Assembly (NCBI RefSeq): GCF_036541405.1
Contig: NZ_JAZHFS010000009.1
Span: 1-64,000 of the forward strand
DNA length: 64,000 bases
Reading direction: 5' to 3'
Source of the DNA: Clostridium_AD frigoriphilum
GTDB taxonomy: Bacteria; Bacillota; Clostridia; Clostridiales; Clostridiaceae
Each line of letters starts with the position of its first letter. Position 1 is the stretch's first letter. The notes beneath the pieces are model-generated. The model was not told where the DNA came from and did no database searches. It saw nothing but the letters and a program-made list of their open reading frames with translations. This document shows, piece after piece, positions 9,101 through 17,185 of this stretch. Both the position numbers and the translations under genes were made by a program.

Positions 9101-9676
9101 AGCGCTATTGAAGAGTATAAAGAGGTCAAAGACAAATATACATTTATGAATGGTCAAAAGGAAGACTTAGTATCAGCTAAAAATGAATTATTGACTGTAA
9201 TAAGTGGAATGACACAAAAAATGAAAAAAATATTTGCGGAAAATTTTATTATATTAAGAAAAAATTTTAATGAGACATTCATGGAGTTATTTAAAGGTGG
9301 TAGCGCAGATTTAATACTTACAGAGGGCGATGAACTTACAGCAAAAATCGACATAAACGTTCAGCCACCAGGGAAAAAACTTCAAAATATAAGTTTGATG
9401 TCTGGTGGGGAAAAAGTTTTATCAGCGATTGCATTATTATTTGCAATACTTAAGATGAAGCCAACACCATTTTGTATTTTGGATGAAATAGAGGCAGCAC
9501 TCGATGATGCAAACGTTGTTAGATACGCAGAGTTTTTAAAGAGGTTTGCGGACAATGTTCAGTTCATTATAATAACTCACAGGAAAGGAACTATGGAGGC
9601 TGGAGATGTATTATATGGTGTTACCATGGAAGAGAAGGGTGTGTCAAAAATAGTATCCATTGATTTAAAAAAGTAA
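6122..9676 (+). CDS. smc: Chromosome partition protein SMC
   Basis: SMC is the ATPase of the bacterial condensin that compacts and separates chromosomes together with ScpA and ScpB. The 1184-residue protein has the full layout: Walker A GPNGSGKSN near residue 33, a long first coiled coil, a hinge at roughly 520-660, a second coiled coil, the signature LMSGGEKVLSAIALL near 1090 and Walker B FCILDEIEAALDD near 1117. The frame is open from 6080, but AGGAG before the ATG at 6122 and the MFLKSIEIRGFKSF N-terminus fix the start. ftsY follows 52 bases later, as in many Firmicutes. Confidence 0.97.
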   Translation: MFLKSIEIRGFKSFADKTELTFEKGITAVVGPNGSGKSNISDAVRWVLGEQSVRSLRGDKMEDVIFAGTQFRKPVGLAQVSLTLDNSESELDIDYANVTISRRLYRSGESEYLINNTSCRLKDVQQLFMDTGIGKEGYSIIGQGKIDAILSGKAEERRKLFEEAAGIVKYKTRKEEAEKRLDNTDQNLIRISDILSTYEERLEPLMNESDKAKRFLKLFEELKSKEVSIIIDSITKVEERIKGLHDELDNLQVQVVKTTEEKISFKKDVELLNDKFEKFENKSQEEKQLFYDNKIIYQNNISQINILHERIENLEKVIDKTTNESCITHKSLLELKNNNTKAEDSLNNIKNIQIEIDEGIKSEEIKIKTIQENIEIESNEIKSLKEEKQNNINGNMVSSNSLLLLNNNIDISKNRLIMLTNTIEDLENSIKVNLTTKITFENEMKEVRHKIIQCQSKLDENKIEIIKLQNILAIDEKDMKNCSFKINKAEANFNVLTMLEKKHEGYNKSVKNLMQNVNEGKIGNVHECFVLGEIIRVEKYLEVALEIALGGTISHIITKDENVARLLINYLKANKLGRATFLPLNIIKGRKIIIDNETKSNSGFVGIASELIEYDKKFSEVMAFILGRTIICKDMDSALQISKCNNHRIKIVTLSGEIINVGGSLTGGSIYTKTSSIIGRKRELKELDKDLSTLKKENIIYLEKIKKGKTEILRYDDENLKIREKIHFENIEVAKKEAKINSIVDDTNRLQSNSKNSKIEKSLEDNKLKKGYIEIEEKNMLVTKFTHLKDEIDENLNRIEFKLKDKLQEIDNIKEVITESKIKKAQVYETLRNKESEIKRLNLDIVSRSEKIIIYSREIEEAIKNKETSVCSIQSVEKKANEILINIEEMKKNFDDYEIQRIKIKDNIKTNVDQFDNVTSILEKTEKSLYKCQLALAKVSMEKDNYYKKLNEDFELTYAEALIFKKEIDDIYKLKNEIAKLKEDITLLGKINVSAIEEYKEVKDKYTFMNGQKEDLVSAKNELLTVISGMTQKMKKIFAENFIILRKNFNETFMELFKGGSADLILTEGDELTAKIDINVQPPGKKLQNISLMSGGEKVLSAIALLFAILKMKPTPFCILDEIEAALDDANVVRYAEFLKRFADNVQFIIITHRKGTMEAGDVLYGVTMEEKGVSKIVSIDLKK

Positions 9677-9728
9677 GGGCTTATAATAATCATTTTGCGT
9701 TTTAAAGTATAAACAAGGAGGACTTGAA

Positions 9729-10634
9729 ATGTTTGGAGGATTTTTTGATAAATTAAAAGATGGATTAGCAAAGACTAGAAATAGCATTACAGAAAAAGTT
9801 AGTGAAGTATTAAAGTTGGCAATTACAATTGATGATGAATTGTATGAGGAACTAGAGGAAATATTAATTACATCAGATATAGGTGTAGATACTTCTGTTT
9901 ATGTAATTGAAAAACTTAGAAAAAGAGTAAGGGAATTAAAAATAAAAGACCCATCAGAGATTATACCATGTTTAAAAGAAGTTTTAATGGATATATTAGG
10001 TGAAGAGCAAATAAAGGATGTAGAGCTACCAAAGGTAATTTTAGTAATAGGAGTTAATGGAGTAGGGAAAACTACTTCCATTGGTAAAATGGCATCATCA
10101 TTAAAGTCTAAAAAGTATAAAGTTCTTATTGCTGCAGCAGATACATTTAGAGCAGCGGCAATTGATCAGTTAGAAATTTGGAGTAGTAGAGCAGAGGTTC
10201 CATTAATAAAACACCAAGAAGGTTCTGATCCTGCGGCTGTAGTTTTTGATGCTGTTCAAGCAGCTAAAGCTAGAAAAATTGATGTGCTAATTTGTGATAC
10301 AGCAGGAAGACTTCATAACAAAAAAAATCTTATGGATGAATTAGCAAAAATAAATAGAGTTATTATAAGGGAGTACAGTGAGGCCCATATGGAAACACTA
10401 CTAGTTATTGATGCAACTACTGGTCAAAATGGAATTCAACAAGCTAAACAGTTCATGGAGATATGTCCCATTGATGGTATAATACTAACTAAATTAGATG
10501 GCACGGCCAAAGGTGGCGTTGTAATATCAATTAAAAATCAACTTAATATACCTGTTAAATATATAGGCGTTGGTGAGGGGATTGATGATTTACAAGAGTT
10601 TAATTCTAAAGATTTCGTAGAGGCTTTGTTTTAA
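9729..10634 (+). CDS. ftsY: Signal recognition particle receptor FtsY
   Basis: FtsY is the membrane-associated SRP receptor GTPase that docks Ffh-bound ribosomes at the translocon. The 301-residue protein has the NG domain only, with GVNGVGKTTS (about residue 108), DTAGRLHNKKNL (about 190) and TKLDGTAKGG (about 254). The acidic A domain of E. coli FtsY is missing, as is usual in Firmicutes. The N-terminus MFGGFFDKLKDGL is an amphipathic membrane-targeting helix. An AAGGAGG ribosome site lies 8 bases upstream. Confidence 0.96.
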   Translation: MFGGFFDKLKDGLAKTRNSITEKVSEVLKLAITIDDELYEELEEILITSDIGVDTSVYVIEKLRKRVRELKIKDPSEIIPCLKEVLMDILGEEQIKDVELPKVILVIGVNGVGKTTSIGKMASSLKSKKYKVLIAAADTFRAAAIDQLEIWSSRAEVPLIKHQEGSDPAAVVFDAVQAAKARKIDVLICDTAGRLHNKKNLMDELAKINRVIIREYSEAHMETLLVIDATTGQNGIQQAKQFMEICPIDGIILTKLDGTAKGGVVISIKNQLNIPVKYIGVGEGIDDLQEFNSKDFVEALF

Positions 10635-10681
10635 AAAACATATAAAAAATATAAAAATATGTGCCTGTTAAGTAAAACTAC

Positions 10682-10710
10682 TTGACACCACATTTAAACT
10701 CTGATATTAT
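10682..10710 (+). promoter_or_regulatory. Promoter for ylxM-ffh
   Basis: A perfect TTGACA (10682-10687) and TATTAT (10705-10710) are spaced by 17 bases, 24 bases before the ylxM start codon. This is one of the best promoter matches in the window. Confidence 0.8.
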
Positions 10711-10733
10711 ATTATTTGTGAGTCGGTGATGAA

Positions 10734-11081
10734 ATGGAAAAAAGATTTGAAATTTCACTATTATTAGATTTTTATGGAGAATTACTTACGCAAAAGCAAA
10801 GAACCATAATGGATTTATATTTTAATAATGATTTGTCTTTATCTGAAATAGCAGAAATAAATAATACTAGTAGGCAAGCCATTCATGATACTATAAAAAG
10901 ATCTGATAACGCGCTTTTAGTATATGAAGAAAAATTGAAATTATTAAATAAAGACCATGAATTAAAAAAAACCTTTGACAATATAATATTAGAATTAGAT
11001 GAATTGCAAAATAATATAAAAGATGAAAAAATGAATCAGCTTATATGTGACATAAAAACACAGATTATCGAGAATGTTTAG
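10734..11081 (+). CDS. ylxM: YlxM family DNA-binding protein (UPF0122)
   Basis: The YlxM/UPF0122 family consists of small helix-turn-helix proteins encoded next to ffh and thought to modulate SRP components. The 115-residue product has a sigma-region-4-like helix-turn-helix at about residues 33-60 (LSLSEIAEINNTSRQAIHDT) and a charged helical C-terminal half. It has its own consensus promoter and ends 10 bases before the ffh start, so the two are co-transcribed. The exact role is not established. Confidence 0.9.
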   Translation: MEKRFEISLLLDFYGELLTQKQRTIMDLYFNNDLSLSEIAEINNTSRQAIHDTIKRSDNALLVYEEKLKLLNKDHELKKTFDNIILELDELQNNIKDEKMNQLICDIKTQIIENV

Positions 11082-11091
11082 GGGGTTTATT

Positions 11092-12441
11092 ATGGCTTTT
11101 GAAGGGTTATCTTCTAAGTTACAGGATACCATAAGAAAATTAAAAGGTAAGGGTAAGCTTTCCGAAAAAGATATTAAAGATGCTATGAGAGAAGTAAAAT
11201 TAGCATTATTAGAAGCTGATGTTAATTATAAAGTAGTTAAAGATTTTGTGAAAAATGTAAGTGAAAAATGTTTAGGTAATGGCGTATTACAAAGTTTGAC
11301 ACCTGGGCAACAAGTTATCAAAATTGTTAATGATGAGTTAACTAGTTTAATGGGTAATTCAGAAAGCAAGTTAGAGTTTTCGACTAGTGGGTTAACCGTT
11401 ATAATGCTTGTAGGGCTTCAAGGTGCAGGTAAAACTACAATGGGTGGTAAACTTGCTCTTTCGCTTAAAAGAAAAAATAAAAAACCGCTATTAGTAGCTT
11501 GTGATGTATATAGACCGGCTGCAATTAAACAATTGCAAGTAGTAGGAAAACAAATTGAAGTTCCGGTATTTACTATGGGAGACAAAGTGAGTCCTGTTGA
11601 TATAGCAAAAGCATCAATAGACTTTGCTCGTGAAAATGGTAATAATGTAGTTATATTAGATACAGCAGGAAGACTTCATATAGATGAAAACTTAATGGAA
11701 GAACTACAAAATATGAAATTAAGTGTAAAGCCAAATGAAATAATGTTAGTAGTAGATTCAATGACTGGTCAGGATGCAGTTAATGTAGCAGATAGTTTTA
11801 ATTCACAGCTAGATATAACTGGAGTAATTTTGACTAAATTAGATGGAGATACAAGAGGTGGCGCAGCACTATCAATTAAAGCAATAACAGGAAAACCTAT
11901 AAAGTTTGTTGGTTCTGGTGAAAAAATGAATGATCTGGAAGTGTTTTATCCGGACAGGATGGCATCGAGAATACTTGGTATGGGAGATGTGCTATCATTA
12001 ATAGAAAAAGCTCAGGATTCGTTTGATGAAAATGAGGCAAAAGAACTTGGTAATAGAATGTTGTCTCAAGAATTTAACTTTGATGATTATTTGGCATCAA
12101 TGCAGCAAATGAAAAAACTTGGACCAATTAATAAAATAGTTGAAATGATTCCAGGTTTCAATAAAAAAGAATTGCAGGGTGTAGACTTATCTCAAGGTGA
12201 AAAACAAATGGGGAAAAGTGAAGCTATTATAAGATCAATGACTGCATCAGAAAGAAAACATCCTAATTTGGTTAGTGGTTCTTCATCTAGAAAAAAGAGA
12301 ATTGCTAATGGATCAGGTACTTTAGTTCAACAGGTAAATAAAGTTATAAAAGATTTTGAAATGATGAAAAAACTTATGAAACAAGCAAAAGGATTCCAAA
12401 AATCCGGCAAAAAAGGAATGTTTGGTAAAATGCCTTTTTAA
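11092..12441 (+). CDS. ffh: Signal recognition particle protein Ffh
   Basis: Ffh binds signal peptides and the SRP RNA and delivers ribosomes to FtsY. The 449-residue protein has the N and G domains with GLQGAGKTTMGGKLA (about residue 108), DTAGRLHIDENLMEEL (about 190) and TKLDGDTRGGAAL (about 248). A methionine-rich M domain follows to the C-terminus. The frame is open from 11074, but the ATG at 11092 behind the GGGGG ribosome site gives the usual MAFEGLSSKLQ start. The SRP RNA gene itself was not seen in this window. Confidence 0.97.
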   Translation: MAFEGLSSKLQDTIRKLKGKGKLSEKDIKDAMREVKLALLEADVNYKVVKDFVKNVSEKCLGNGVLQSLTPGQQVIKIVNDELTSLMGNSESKLEFSTSGLTVIMLVGLQGAGKTTMGGKLALSLKRKNKKPLLVACDVYRPAAIKQLQVVGKQIEVPVFTMGDKVSPVDIAKASIDFARENGNNVVILDTAGRLHIDENLMEELQNMKLSVKPNEIMLVVDSMTGQDAVNVADSFNSQLDITGVILTKLDGDTRGGAALSIKAITGKPIKFVGSGEKMNDLEVFYPDRMASRILGMGDVLSLIEKAQDSFDENEAKELGNRMLSQEFNFDDYLASMQQMKKLGPINKIVEMIPGFNKKELQGVDLSQGEKQMGKSEAIIRSMTASERKHPNLVSGSSSRKKRIANGSGTLVQQVNKVIKDFEMMKKLMKQAKGFQKSGKKGMFGKMPF

Positions 12442-12489
12442 TAAAACACTTGATAGATTACTAGATATAGATTTAAGGAGGTGATATAC

Positions 12490-12732
12490 ATGGCAGTTAA
12501 AATAAGATTAAAAAGAATGGGCGCTAAACATGCTCCATTTTACAGAGTTGTAGTTGCAGATTCAAGATCTCCTAGAGATGGTAGATTTATTGAAGAAATA
12601 GGATACTACAATCCAACAACAGAACCAACAACTATTAAAATTGATGTTGAAAAAGCAACTAAATGGATGAAGAATGGTGCACAACCATCTGATACAGTTA
12701 AAAGGTTACTTAGCAAAATAGCAGTCAACTAG
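12490..12732 (+). CDS. rpsP: 30S ribosomal protein S16
   Basis: S16 is a small-subunit assembly protein. The 80-residue product begins MAVKIRLKRMGAKHAPFYR and contains VVADSRSPRDGRFIEEIGYYNP, both diagnostic. An AAGGAGGTG ribosome site lies upstream, and the ATG at 12490 is used rather than the in-frame GTG at 12481 inside that site. It heads the rpsP-khpA pair that follows ffh. Confidence 0.97.
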   Translation: MAVKIRLKRMGAKHAPFYRVVVADSRSPRDGRFIEEIGYYNPTTEPTTIKIDVEKATKWMKNGAQPSDTVKRLLSKIAVN

Positions 12733-12766
12733 AAAAGTTTGTAAGTAATGAATGGAGGAGTTTTCC

Positions 12767-12994
12767 ATGAAGCAGTTACTTGAAGTATTGGCAAAGTATT
12801 TAGTTGATAAACCAGAAATGGTAGTAGTAAACGAAGTAGCACATGAGCATACAGTACTTTTAGAATTATCTGTAGCACATGAAGATATGGGGAAAGTTAT
12901 AGGAAAACAGGGTAGAATAGCGAAAGCTATTCGTACTGTGGTAAAAGCAGCTGCTGTTAAAGAAAATAAAAAAGTAGTTGTTGAAATAAAGTAA
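12767..12994 (+). CDS. khpA: KH-domain RNA-binding protein KhpA (YlqC)
   Basis: KhpA is a tiny KH-domain RNA-binding protein that partners KhpB/Jag in Firmicutes and affects cell elongation and RNA metabolism. The 75-residue product is essentially one KH fold with the GKQG loop at residues 46-49, followed by the RIAKAIRTVVKAAA helix. The start is the ATG at 12767 behind TGGAGGAG; the open frame extends upstream to 12752. Its place between rpsP and rimM is conserved in Firmicutes. Confidence 0.92.
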   Translation: MKQLLEVLAKYLVDKPEMVVVNEVAHEHTVLLELSVAHEDMGKVIGKQGRIAKAIRTVVKAAAVKENKKVVVEIK

Positions 12995-13021
12995 GAGTTA
13001 GGTTCAACCTAACTCTTATTT
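12993..13021 (+). terminator. Terminator after khpA
   Basis: A perfect 10-bp stem (12993-13002 with 13008-13017) with a 5-base loop overlaps the khpA stop codon. It is followed by an interrupted T-run (ATTTTATTT). It probably separates ffh-rpsP-khpA from rimM-trmD. Confidence 0.75.
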
Positions 13022-13085
13022 TATTTAAATATCGGGTTTTATTTATAACATAAACAAAATAATAATATTGAAAGGAGGATTTTAA

Positions 13086-13580
13086 ATGAAAGAGTTTATG
13101 AGCGTAGGTACGATAGGTAAGACACATGGCTTAAAAGGTGAAGTTAAAGTTTTTTCGTTAACTGATAGTCTCGAAAGATTTAAAAAATTGAAAAATGTGT
13201 ATATTGATGGTGAGATTAGAAAAGTTGAGGGCTGCAAACTTCAAGCAGATAAAGCAATACTTAAGATTGAAGGCATAGATACCATAGAACAAGCAGAGAC
13301 ATATAGAAACAAGTATCTGATGGTTAAAAGAGAAGATGCAGTTAAGTTAACGAAAGGAAGCTACTACGTTGCTGACTTGCTTGACTGTGCTGTTTTCGAA
13401 GAAGGTTCAGATGAAGAACTAGGTAAGGTATTTGATGTCCTTAATACACCCGGAAATGATGTATACTGGGTTAAAGGAAAAGAGGAATTACTTATTCCAG
13501 TACTTAAGAATATTGTAGTTAGTGTAGATATTAATAAACATATAATAATAATTAAACCAGTAAAAGAATGGCAAGAATGA
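13086..13580 (+). CDS. rimM: Ribosome maturation factor RimM
   Basis: RimM assists 30S head assembly by binding S19 and 16S rRNA. The 164-residue protein has the N-terminal RimM domain (VGTIGKTHGLKGEVKV) and a C-terminal PRC-barrel (ELGKVFDVLNTPGNDVYWVKG to LLIPVLKNIV). An AAGGAGG ribosome site precedes the ATG. The stop overlaps the trmD start as ATGA, indicating coupled translation. Confidence 0.95.
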   Translation: MKEFMSVGTIGKTHGLKGEVKVFSLTDSLERFKKLKNVYIDGEIRKVEGCKLQADKAILKIEGIDTIEQAETYRNKYLMVKREDAVKLTKGSYYVADLLDCAVFEEGSDEELGKVFDVLNTPGNDVYWVKGKEELLIPVLKNIVVSVDINKHIIIIKPVKEWQE

Positions 13581-14299
13581 AAATAGATATATTAACTCTA
13601 TTCCCTGAAATGTTTGAAATTTTTAATTATAGTATGATTGGAAAAGCAATAGAAAAAAACATAGTTAATATAACATCTCATAATATTCGTGATTACACGA
13701 TTGACAAACATAAAAAAGTAGATGATTCTCCATATGGTGGTGGAGCTGGTATGGTAATGCAAGTTCAACCATTAGTTGACTCAATTCGTGATGTTAAATT
13801 AAGAAATGGTGGAAAAGTAATATTTTTAGGACCAAGAGGAATTACATTTACCCAAAATGTTGCAAAAGAGTTATGTAAGGAAAAAGAATTAATATTTGTA
13901 TGTGGTCACTACGAGGGCATTGATGAGCGAACCTATGACTATATAGATATGGAAATGTCTCTGGGAGACTTTGTTTTGACTGGTGGAGAAATGGCATGTA
14001 TTCCTATTGTGGACAGCATTTGTAGGTTAATTCCAGGAGTATTATCTTGCACGGAGAGTTATACAGAGGAATCTTTTTATGATGGGGTACTTGAGTACCC
14101 ACATTACACAAGACCAGAATGTTTTGAAGAGAAAAAAGTCCCAGAGGTTTTAATATCTGGACATCATGAAAACATACGAAAGTGGAGAAGACTGCAATCA
14201 CTCTTAATCACTAGGGAAAAAAGAATGGACTTATTTCAAAAGCTTAAGCTTTCGAAAGAAGATAAAAAATTATTAAGTGATAAACATAAAATAGAATAA
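13577..14299 (+). CDS. trmD: tRNA (guanine-N1-)-methyltransferase TrmD
   Basis: TrmD methylates G37 of tRNAs next to the anticodon, using S-adenosylmethionine. It is a SPOUT-fold enzyme with a trefoil knot. The product (240 residues) shows SPYGGGAGMVMQ (about residues 51-62), FLGPRG, GHYEGIDERTYDY (about 110) and DFVLTGGEMA. The ATG at 13577 overlaps the rimM stop (ATGA) and gives the canonical MKIDILTLFPEMF start; an in-frame ATG at 13568 is the alternative. Confidence 0.95.
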   Translation: MKIDILTLFPEMFEIFNYSMIGKAIEKNIVNITSHNIRDYTIDKHKKVDDSPYGGGAGMVMQVQPLVDSIRDVKLRNGGKVIFLGPRGITFTQNVAKELCKEKELIFVCGHYEGIDERTYDYIDMEMSLGDFVLTGGEMACIPIVDSICRLIPGVLSCTESYTEESFYDGVLEYPHYTRPECFEEKKVPEVLISGHHENIRKWRRLQSLLITREKRMDLFQKLKLSKEDKKLLSDKHKIE

Positions 14300-14356
14300 T
14301 GAATAGTTATTTGCAGTTTAAATATCTTTCATGTAAGAATAAAAGACAATTTTATG

Positions 14357-14385
14357 TTGATATATATATATATTTATGATAAAAT
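14357..14385 (+). promoter_or_regulatory. Promoter for rplS
   Basis: TTGATA (14357-14362) and TAAAAT (14380-14385) are spaced by 17 bases, just upstream of the rplS leader. This supports separate transcription of rplS from rimM-trmD. Confidence 0.65.
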
Positions 14386-14390
14386 ATAGT

Positions 14391-14460
14391 TTGTGCTAGT
14401 ACGGGCGCTCCTCTGCCATAATTTAATGAGTACGAACGTCACAATAAAACTTTAGGAGGG
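14391..14460 (+). promoter_or_regulatory. rplS leader region, possible L19 autoregulatory leader
   Basis: About 70 bases of relatively GC-rich, non-coding sequence lie between the predicted start site and the rplS ribosome binding site. They contain the conserved-looking blocks GTGCTAGTACGGGCGCTCC and GAGTACGAACGTC. Ribosomal protein L19 leaders are known in Firmicutes at this position. I did not verify the consensus structure, so this is a positional suggestion. Confidence 0.4.
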
Positions 14461-14467
14461 AATGCAC

Positions 14468-14815
14468 ATGTTAGAAATTATAAGATCAATAGAAGCAGAA
14501 CAAATCAGAACTGACTTACCAGTATTTAATGTAGGTGATACAATTAAGGTTCACATTAAAATTAGTGAAGGTAACAAGGAGAGAGTCCAAGTTTTCGAAG
14601 GAACCGTTCTTAAAAGACAAAATGGCGGTATCAGAGAAACTTTCACAGTAAGAAGAGTAGCATCTGGTGTTGGTGTTGAAAAAACATTCCCAGTTAATTC
14701 TCCAGTAATTGAAAAAATTGAAATTGTAAGATTAGGTAAAGTTAGAAGAGCTAAACTATTCTACTTAAGAGATAGAGTTGGTAAATCTGCTAAGGTTAAA
14801 GAAAGAATGAGATAA
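14468..14815 (+). CDS. rplS: 50S ribosomal protein L19
   Basis: L19 sits at the interface of the two ribosomal subunits. The 115-residue product has the family segments FNVGDTIKVHIKISEGNKER, FEGTVLKRQNGG and RRAKLFYLRDRVGKSAKVKE. The ATG at 14468 lies 8 bases after AGGAGGG; another ATG at 14462 is too close. It has its own promoter and leader, and precedes rbgA as in other Firmicutes. Confidence 0.97.
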   Translation: MLEIIRSIEAEQIRTDLPVFNVGDTIKVHIKISEGNKERVQVFEGTVLKRQNGGIRETFTVRRVASGVGVEKTFPVNSPVIEKIEIVRLGKVRRAKLFYLRDRVGKSAKVKERMR

Positions 14816-14936
14816 AATGGGGGGGCTGAAAAGTCCCTTTTTACATTTAGCTATAATATAACATACATAAATGGGAAAGTTATTAATGTATATTACAAAA
14901 ATAAAAAATTTATAAGATAGGGAGGATTGAATAAAT

Positions 14937-15794
14937 ATGGCAATGACCATAAATTGGTTTCCGGGACATATGGCGAAAACTAGAAGACAAATTGGAGAGA
15001 GTTTAAAACTTGTTGATGCTGTAATAGAAATTAGAGATGCAAGGATAGTTAAATCAAGTGCAAATCCACAAATCGATGAGATATGTAAAGATAAGCCTAG
15101 AGTTATTTTGCTAAATAAGAGTGATTTAGCTGAAGATAAAGTTACTAAACAATGGATAGAAAAACTTACAACTGATACTGTAAGGCCACTTGCTGTAAAT
15201 TGTATTACAGGTCAAGGGTTAAAAAGTATAAAAATCACACTTGATGAGTTATTGAAACAGAAACATGATAGGCAAAGAAAAAAAGGCTTAGTTAATATAG
15301 TTACGAGAGTTATGGTAGTGGGTATACCTAATGTTGGTAAATCTTCGTTTATAAACAAACTAGGGAAAAACAACATTACTAAAACTGGGGATAGACCTGG
15401 AGTTACTAAAAGCAAGCAATGGGTAAGAACTACCTTAGGGATAGAGTTAATGGATACTCCAGGTGTATTATGGCCTAGATTTGAAGACGAGACAGTTGGG
15501 CTTAATTTGGCATTTACAGGTGCTGTAAAAGATGAGGTCATAGATATAGAGGAATTAGCACTTAGATTAGTAGAAAGACTTCAAATTAATAATGCACAGC
15601 GATTAATGGAAAGATATAAACTTACAGAAATTATGGAAAATCCTTTAGATAACTTAGATAATATAGCTAAAAAAAGGGGAGCTGTGATTTCAGGGGGTAA
15701 TATTGACTATAACAGAGTAGCAGTTATGCTTTTGGATGAATTTAGAGGTGGTAAATTAGGACCTATATCTTTAGAGAGAGTAAAGGAAGATTAG
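14937..15794 (+). CDS. rbgA: Ribosome biogenesis GTPase RbgA (YlqF)
   Basis: RbgA is a circularly permuted GTPase needed for a late step of 50S assembly. The permuted order is visible: the G4 motif LNKSDL near residue 59 precedes the P-loop GIPNVGKSSFINKL near residue 130 and the DTPGV G3 motif. The C-terminal ~100 residues form the helical RNA-binding domain. Length (285) fits. The N-terminus INWFPGHMAKTRRQI is characteristic. An ATG at 14943 is an alternative start. Confidence 0.95.
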   Translation: MAMTINWFPGHMAKTRRQIGESLKLVDAVIEIRDARIVKSSANPQIDEICKDKPRVILLNKSDLAEDKVTKQWIEKLTTDTVRPLAVNCITGQGLKSIKITLDELLKQKHDRQRKKGLVNIVTRVMVVGIPNVGKSSFINKLGKNNITKTGDRPGVTKSKQWVRTTLGIELMDTPGVLWPRFEDETVGLNLAFTGAVKDEVIDIEELALRLVERLQINNAQRLMERYKLTEIMENPLDNLDNIAKKRGAVISGGNIDYNRVAVMLLDEFRGGKLGPISLERVKED

Positions 15795-15841
15795 GTTTAT
15801 ACATATAAGATATAACATGCAAATATTGATTAAAGTATAAA

Positions 15842-15887
15842 GGCATCTTAAAAAATTAGCCAATTGTTCTAATATTTTTAAGATGCC
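15842..15887. repeat. Long hairpin between rbgA and rnhB
   Basis: A perfect 13-bp inverted repeat (15842-15854 with 15875-15887) is extended inward by five more pairs (15855-15859 with 15869-15873) after a single bulged A, leaving a 9-base loop. No T-run follows on either strand, so a classical terminator is doubtful. It ends about 38 bases before rnhB. Confidence 0.6.
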
Positions 15888-15925
15888 AAATTCAAGATAT
15901 CTGTCGATTATAAAGGAGAAATATT

Positions 15926-16744
15926 ATGAATTTTAGTGTGGATTTTTCAAGCATGAAATATAAAGAAGTAAAAGAATATATCTTGAGTATAGGAGATACT
16001 GAAAACGTTTCCAATAAGGCCGAAAAAGAAAATGTAATAAACAGACTTTTGCAAGATAAGAGAAAAACCGTTCAAAAACTAGGTATTAAAATGTCTAAAA
16101 TGTTAGAGTCAAAAGAAAAAGAAATTCAAAGGGTAAGGAAAATGTATGACTTTGATCGAAGTTTTGGAGACTTTAGATATGTAGCTGGTGTAGATGAGGT
16201 TGGTCGTGGACCTTTAGCGGGCCCAATAGTTGCAGCAGCAGTATTATTTGATTCAAAATTAGTTGAAGACAAAGACTTAATATTAAGAGCTAATGACTCT
16301 AAAAAACTGTCTATATCTTGTAGAAAAGAACTATCGCTTATTATTAAAGAAAGAGCATTAGCGTACAGGATTATTGCTATTGATAATAAGCAAATAGATG
16401 AAAAAGGAATTGCTTGGTGCAATAATCAAGTGTTTTTAGAATCATGTGCGGGGTTAACTACTAAGCCGGATTTAGTTTTATCTGATGGATACAGAATAAA
16501 AAATTATCCTGATTTAAATGAATTTGTAATAAAGGGGGATACGTTAAGTATAAGTATAGCCTGTGCGTCTATAATTGCAAAGGTATATAGAGATGAATTA
16601 ATGGCAGAATATCATGAAAAGTATCCTAATTATGGATTTGATAGAAACGTTGGATATGGCACCCAGGAACACGTACTTGCGATAAAAAAGTTTGGGATTA
16701 TTCCGATACATAGAAAAAGTTTTTTAACAAGAATCTTAGAATAA
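15926..16744 (+). CDS. rnhB: Ribonuclease HII
   Basis: RNase HII removes ribonucleotides from DNA and cleaves RNA-DNA hybrids. The catalytic domain starts with VAGVDEVGRGPLAGP (Asp90, Glu91) and has further acidic positions in RANDSKKLS and PDLVLSDGY. The 272-residue length reflects an N-terminal helical extension of about 80 residues, common in Firmicute RNase HII. An AAGGAG ribosome site precedes the ATG. A convergent gene, yraN, lies downstream. Confidence 0.96.
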   Translation: MNFSVDFSSMKYKEVKEYILSIGDTENVSNKAEKENVINRLLQDKRKTVQKLGIKMSKMLESKEKEIQRVRKMYDFDRSFGDFRYVAGVDEVGRGPLAGPIVAAAVLFDSKLVEDKDLILRANDSKKLSISCRKELSLIIKERALAYRIIAIDNKQIDEKGIAWCNNQVFLESCAGLTTKPDLVLSDGYRIKNYPDLNEFVIKGDTLSISIACASIIAKVYRDELMAEYHEKYPNYGFDRNVGYGTQEHVLAIKKFGIIPIHRKSFLTRILE

Positions 16745-16757
16745 ATAAAAGATTTAC

Positions 16758-16792
16758 AAATGCACTTTGTAGATTACTGGGTGCATTTATAA
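16758..16792. terminator. Hairpin between convergent rnhB and yraN
   Basis: An 8-bp inverted repeat (16758-16765 with 16781-16788) with a 15-base loop lies midway between the two convergent stop codons in AT-rich sequence. It is a plausible bidirectional terminator but has no clean T-tract. Confidence 0.5.
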
Positions 16793-16816
16793 AATTTATT
16801 TTAATAATACTTAAAA

Positions 16817-17185
16817 TTATAATTGGAAAGCGTCTTCAATATGATTAACTAAAAAATCATTATTATCCTTATTTAACAATACTTCAATAACATCAAATCT
16901 AAAATTTCTGTCTATAATATTTTTCTTTAAGATATAAACCTGAGCTGTTTTATAAATTTTACGTTGCTTATAAGTAGTAACTGACTCTGCTGGTATTCCA
17001 AAGTTTATTCCATATCTAGTTTTTACCTCGATAAAGCAAATATAATCTTTATGAATTGCTATTATGTCTATTTCACCACATTTGCATCTAAAGTTTTTGT
17101 CTATTACTTTGTAACCTGATTTCTTTAAAAAAGTTTCCGCTATTTCTTCACCAAATGTTCCAATGTCTTTATTAAAAGCTTTCAT
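16817..17185 (-). CDS. yraN: YraN family putative endonuclease (UPF0102)
   Basis: The YraN/UPF0102 family has a restriction-endonuclease-like fold and unknown physiological role. The 122-residue product contains the signature CGEIDIIAIHKDYICFIEVKTR, with the D-ExK catalytic pattern at Asp40, Glu53 and Lys55. The ATG at 17185 has the GGAAGG ribosome site at good spacing; the ATG at 17194 lies too close to it. In related genomes this gene usually runs in the same direction between rnhB and comM. Here it is reversed and separated from comM by more than 11 kb. Confidence 0.9.
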   Translation of the reverse strand: MKAFNKDIGTFGEEIAETFLKKSGYKVIDKNFRCKCGEIDIIAIHKDYICFIEVKTRYGINFGIPAESVTTYKQRKIYKTAQVYILKKNIIDRNFRFDVIEVLLNKDNNDFLVNHIEDAFQL

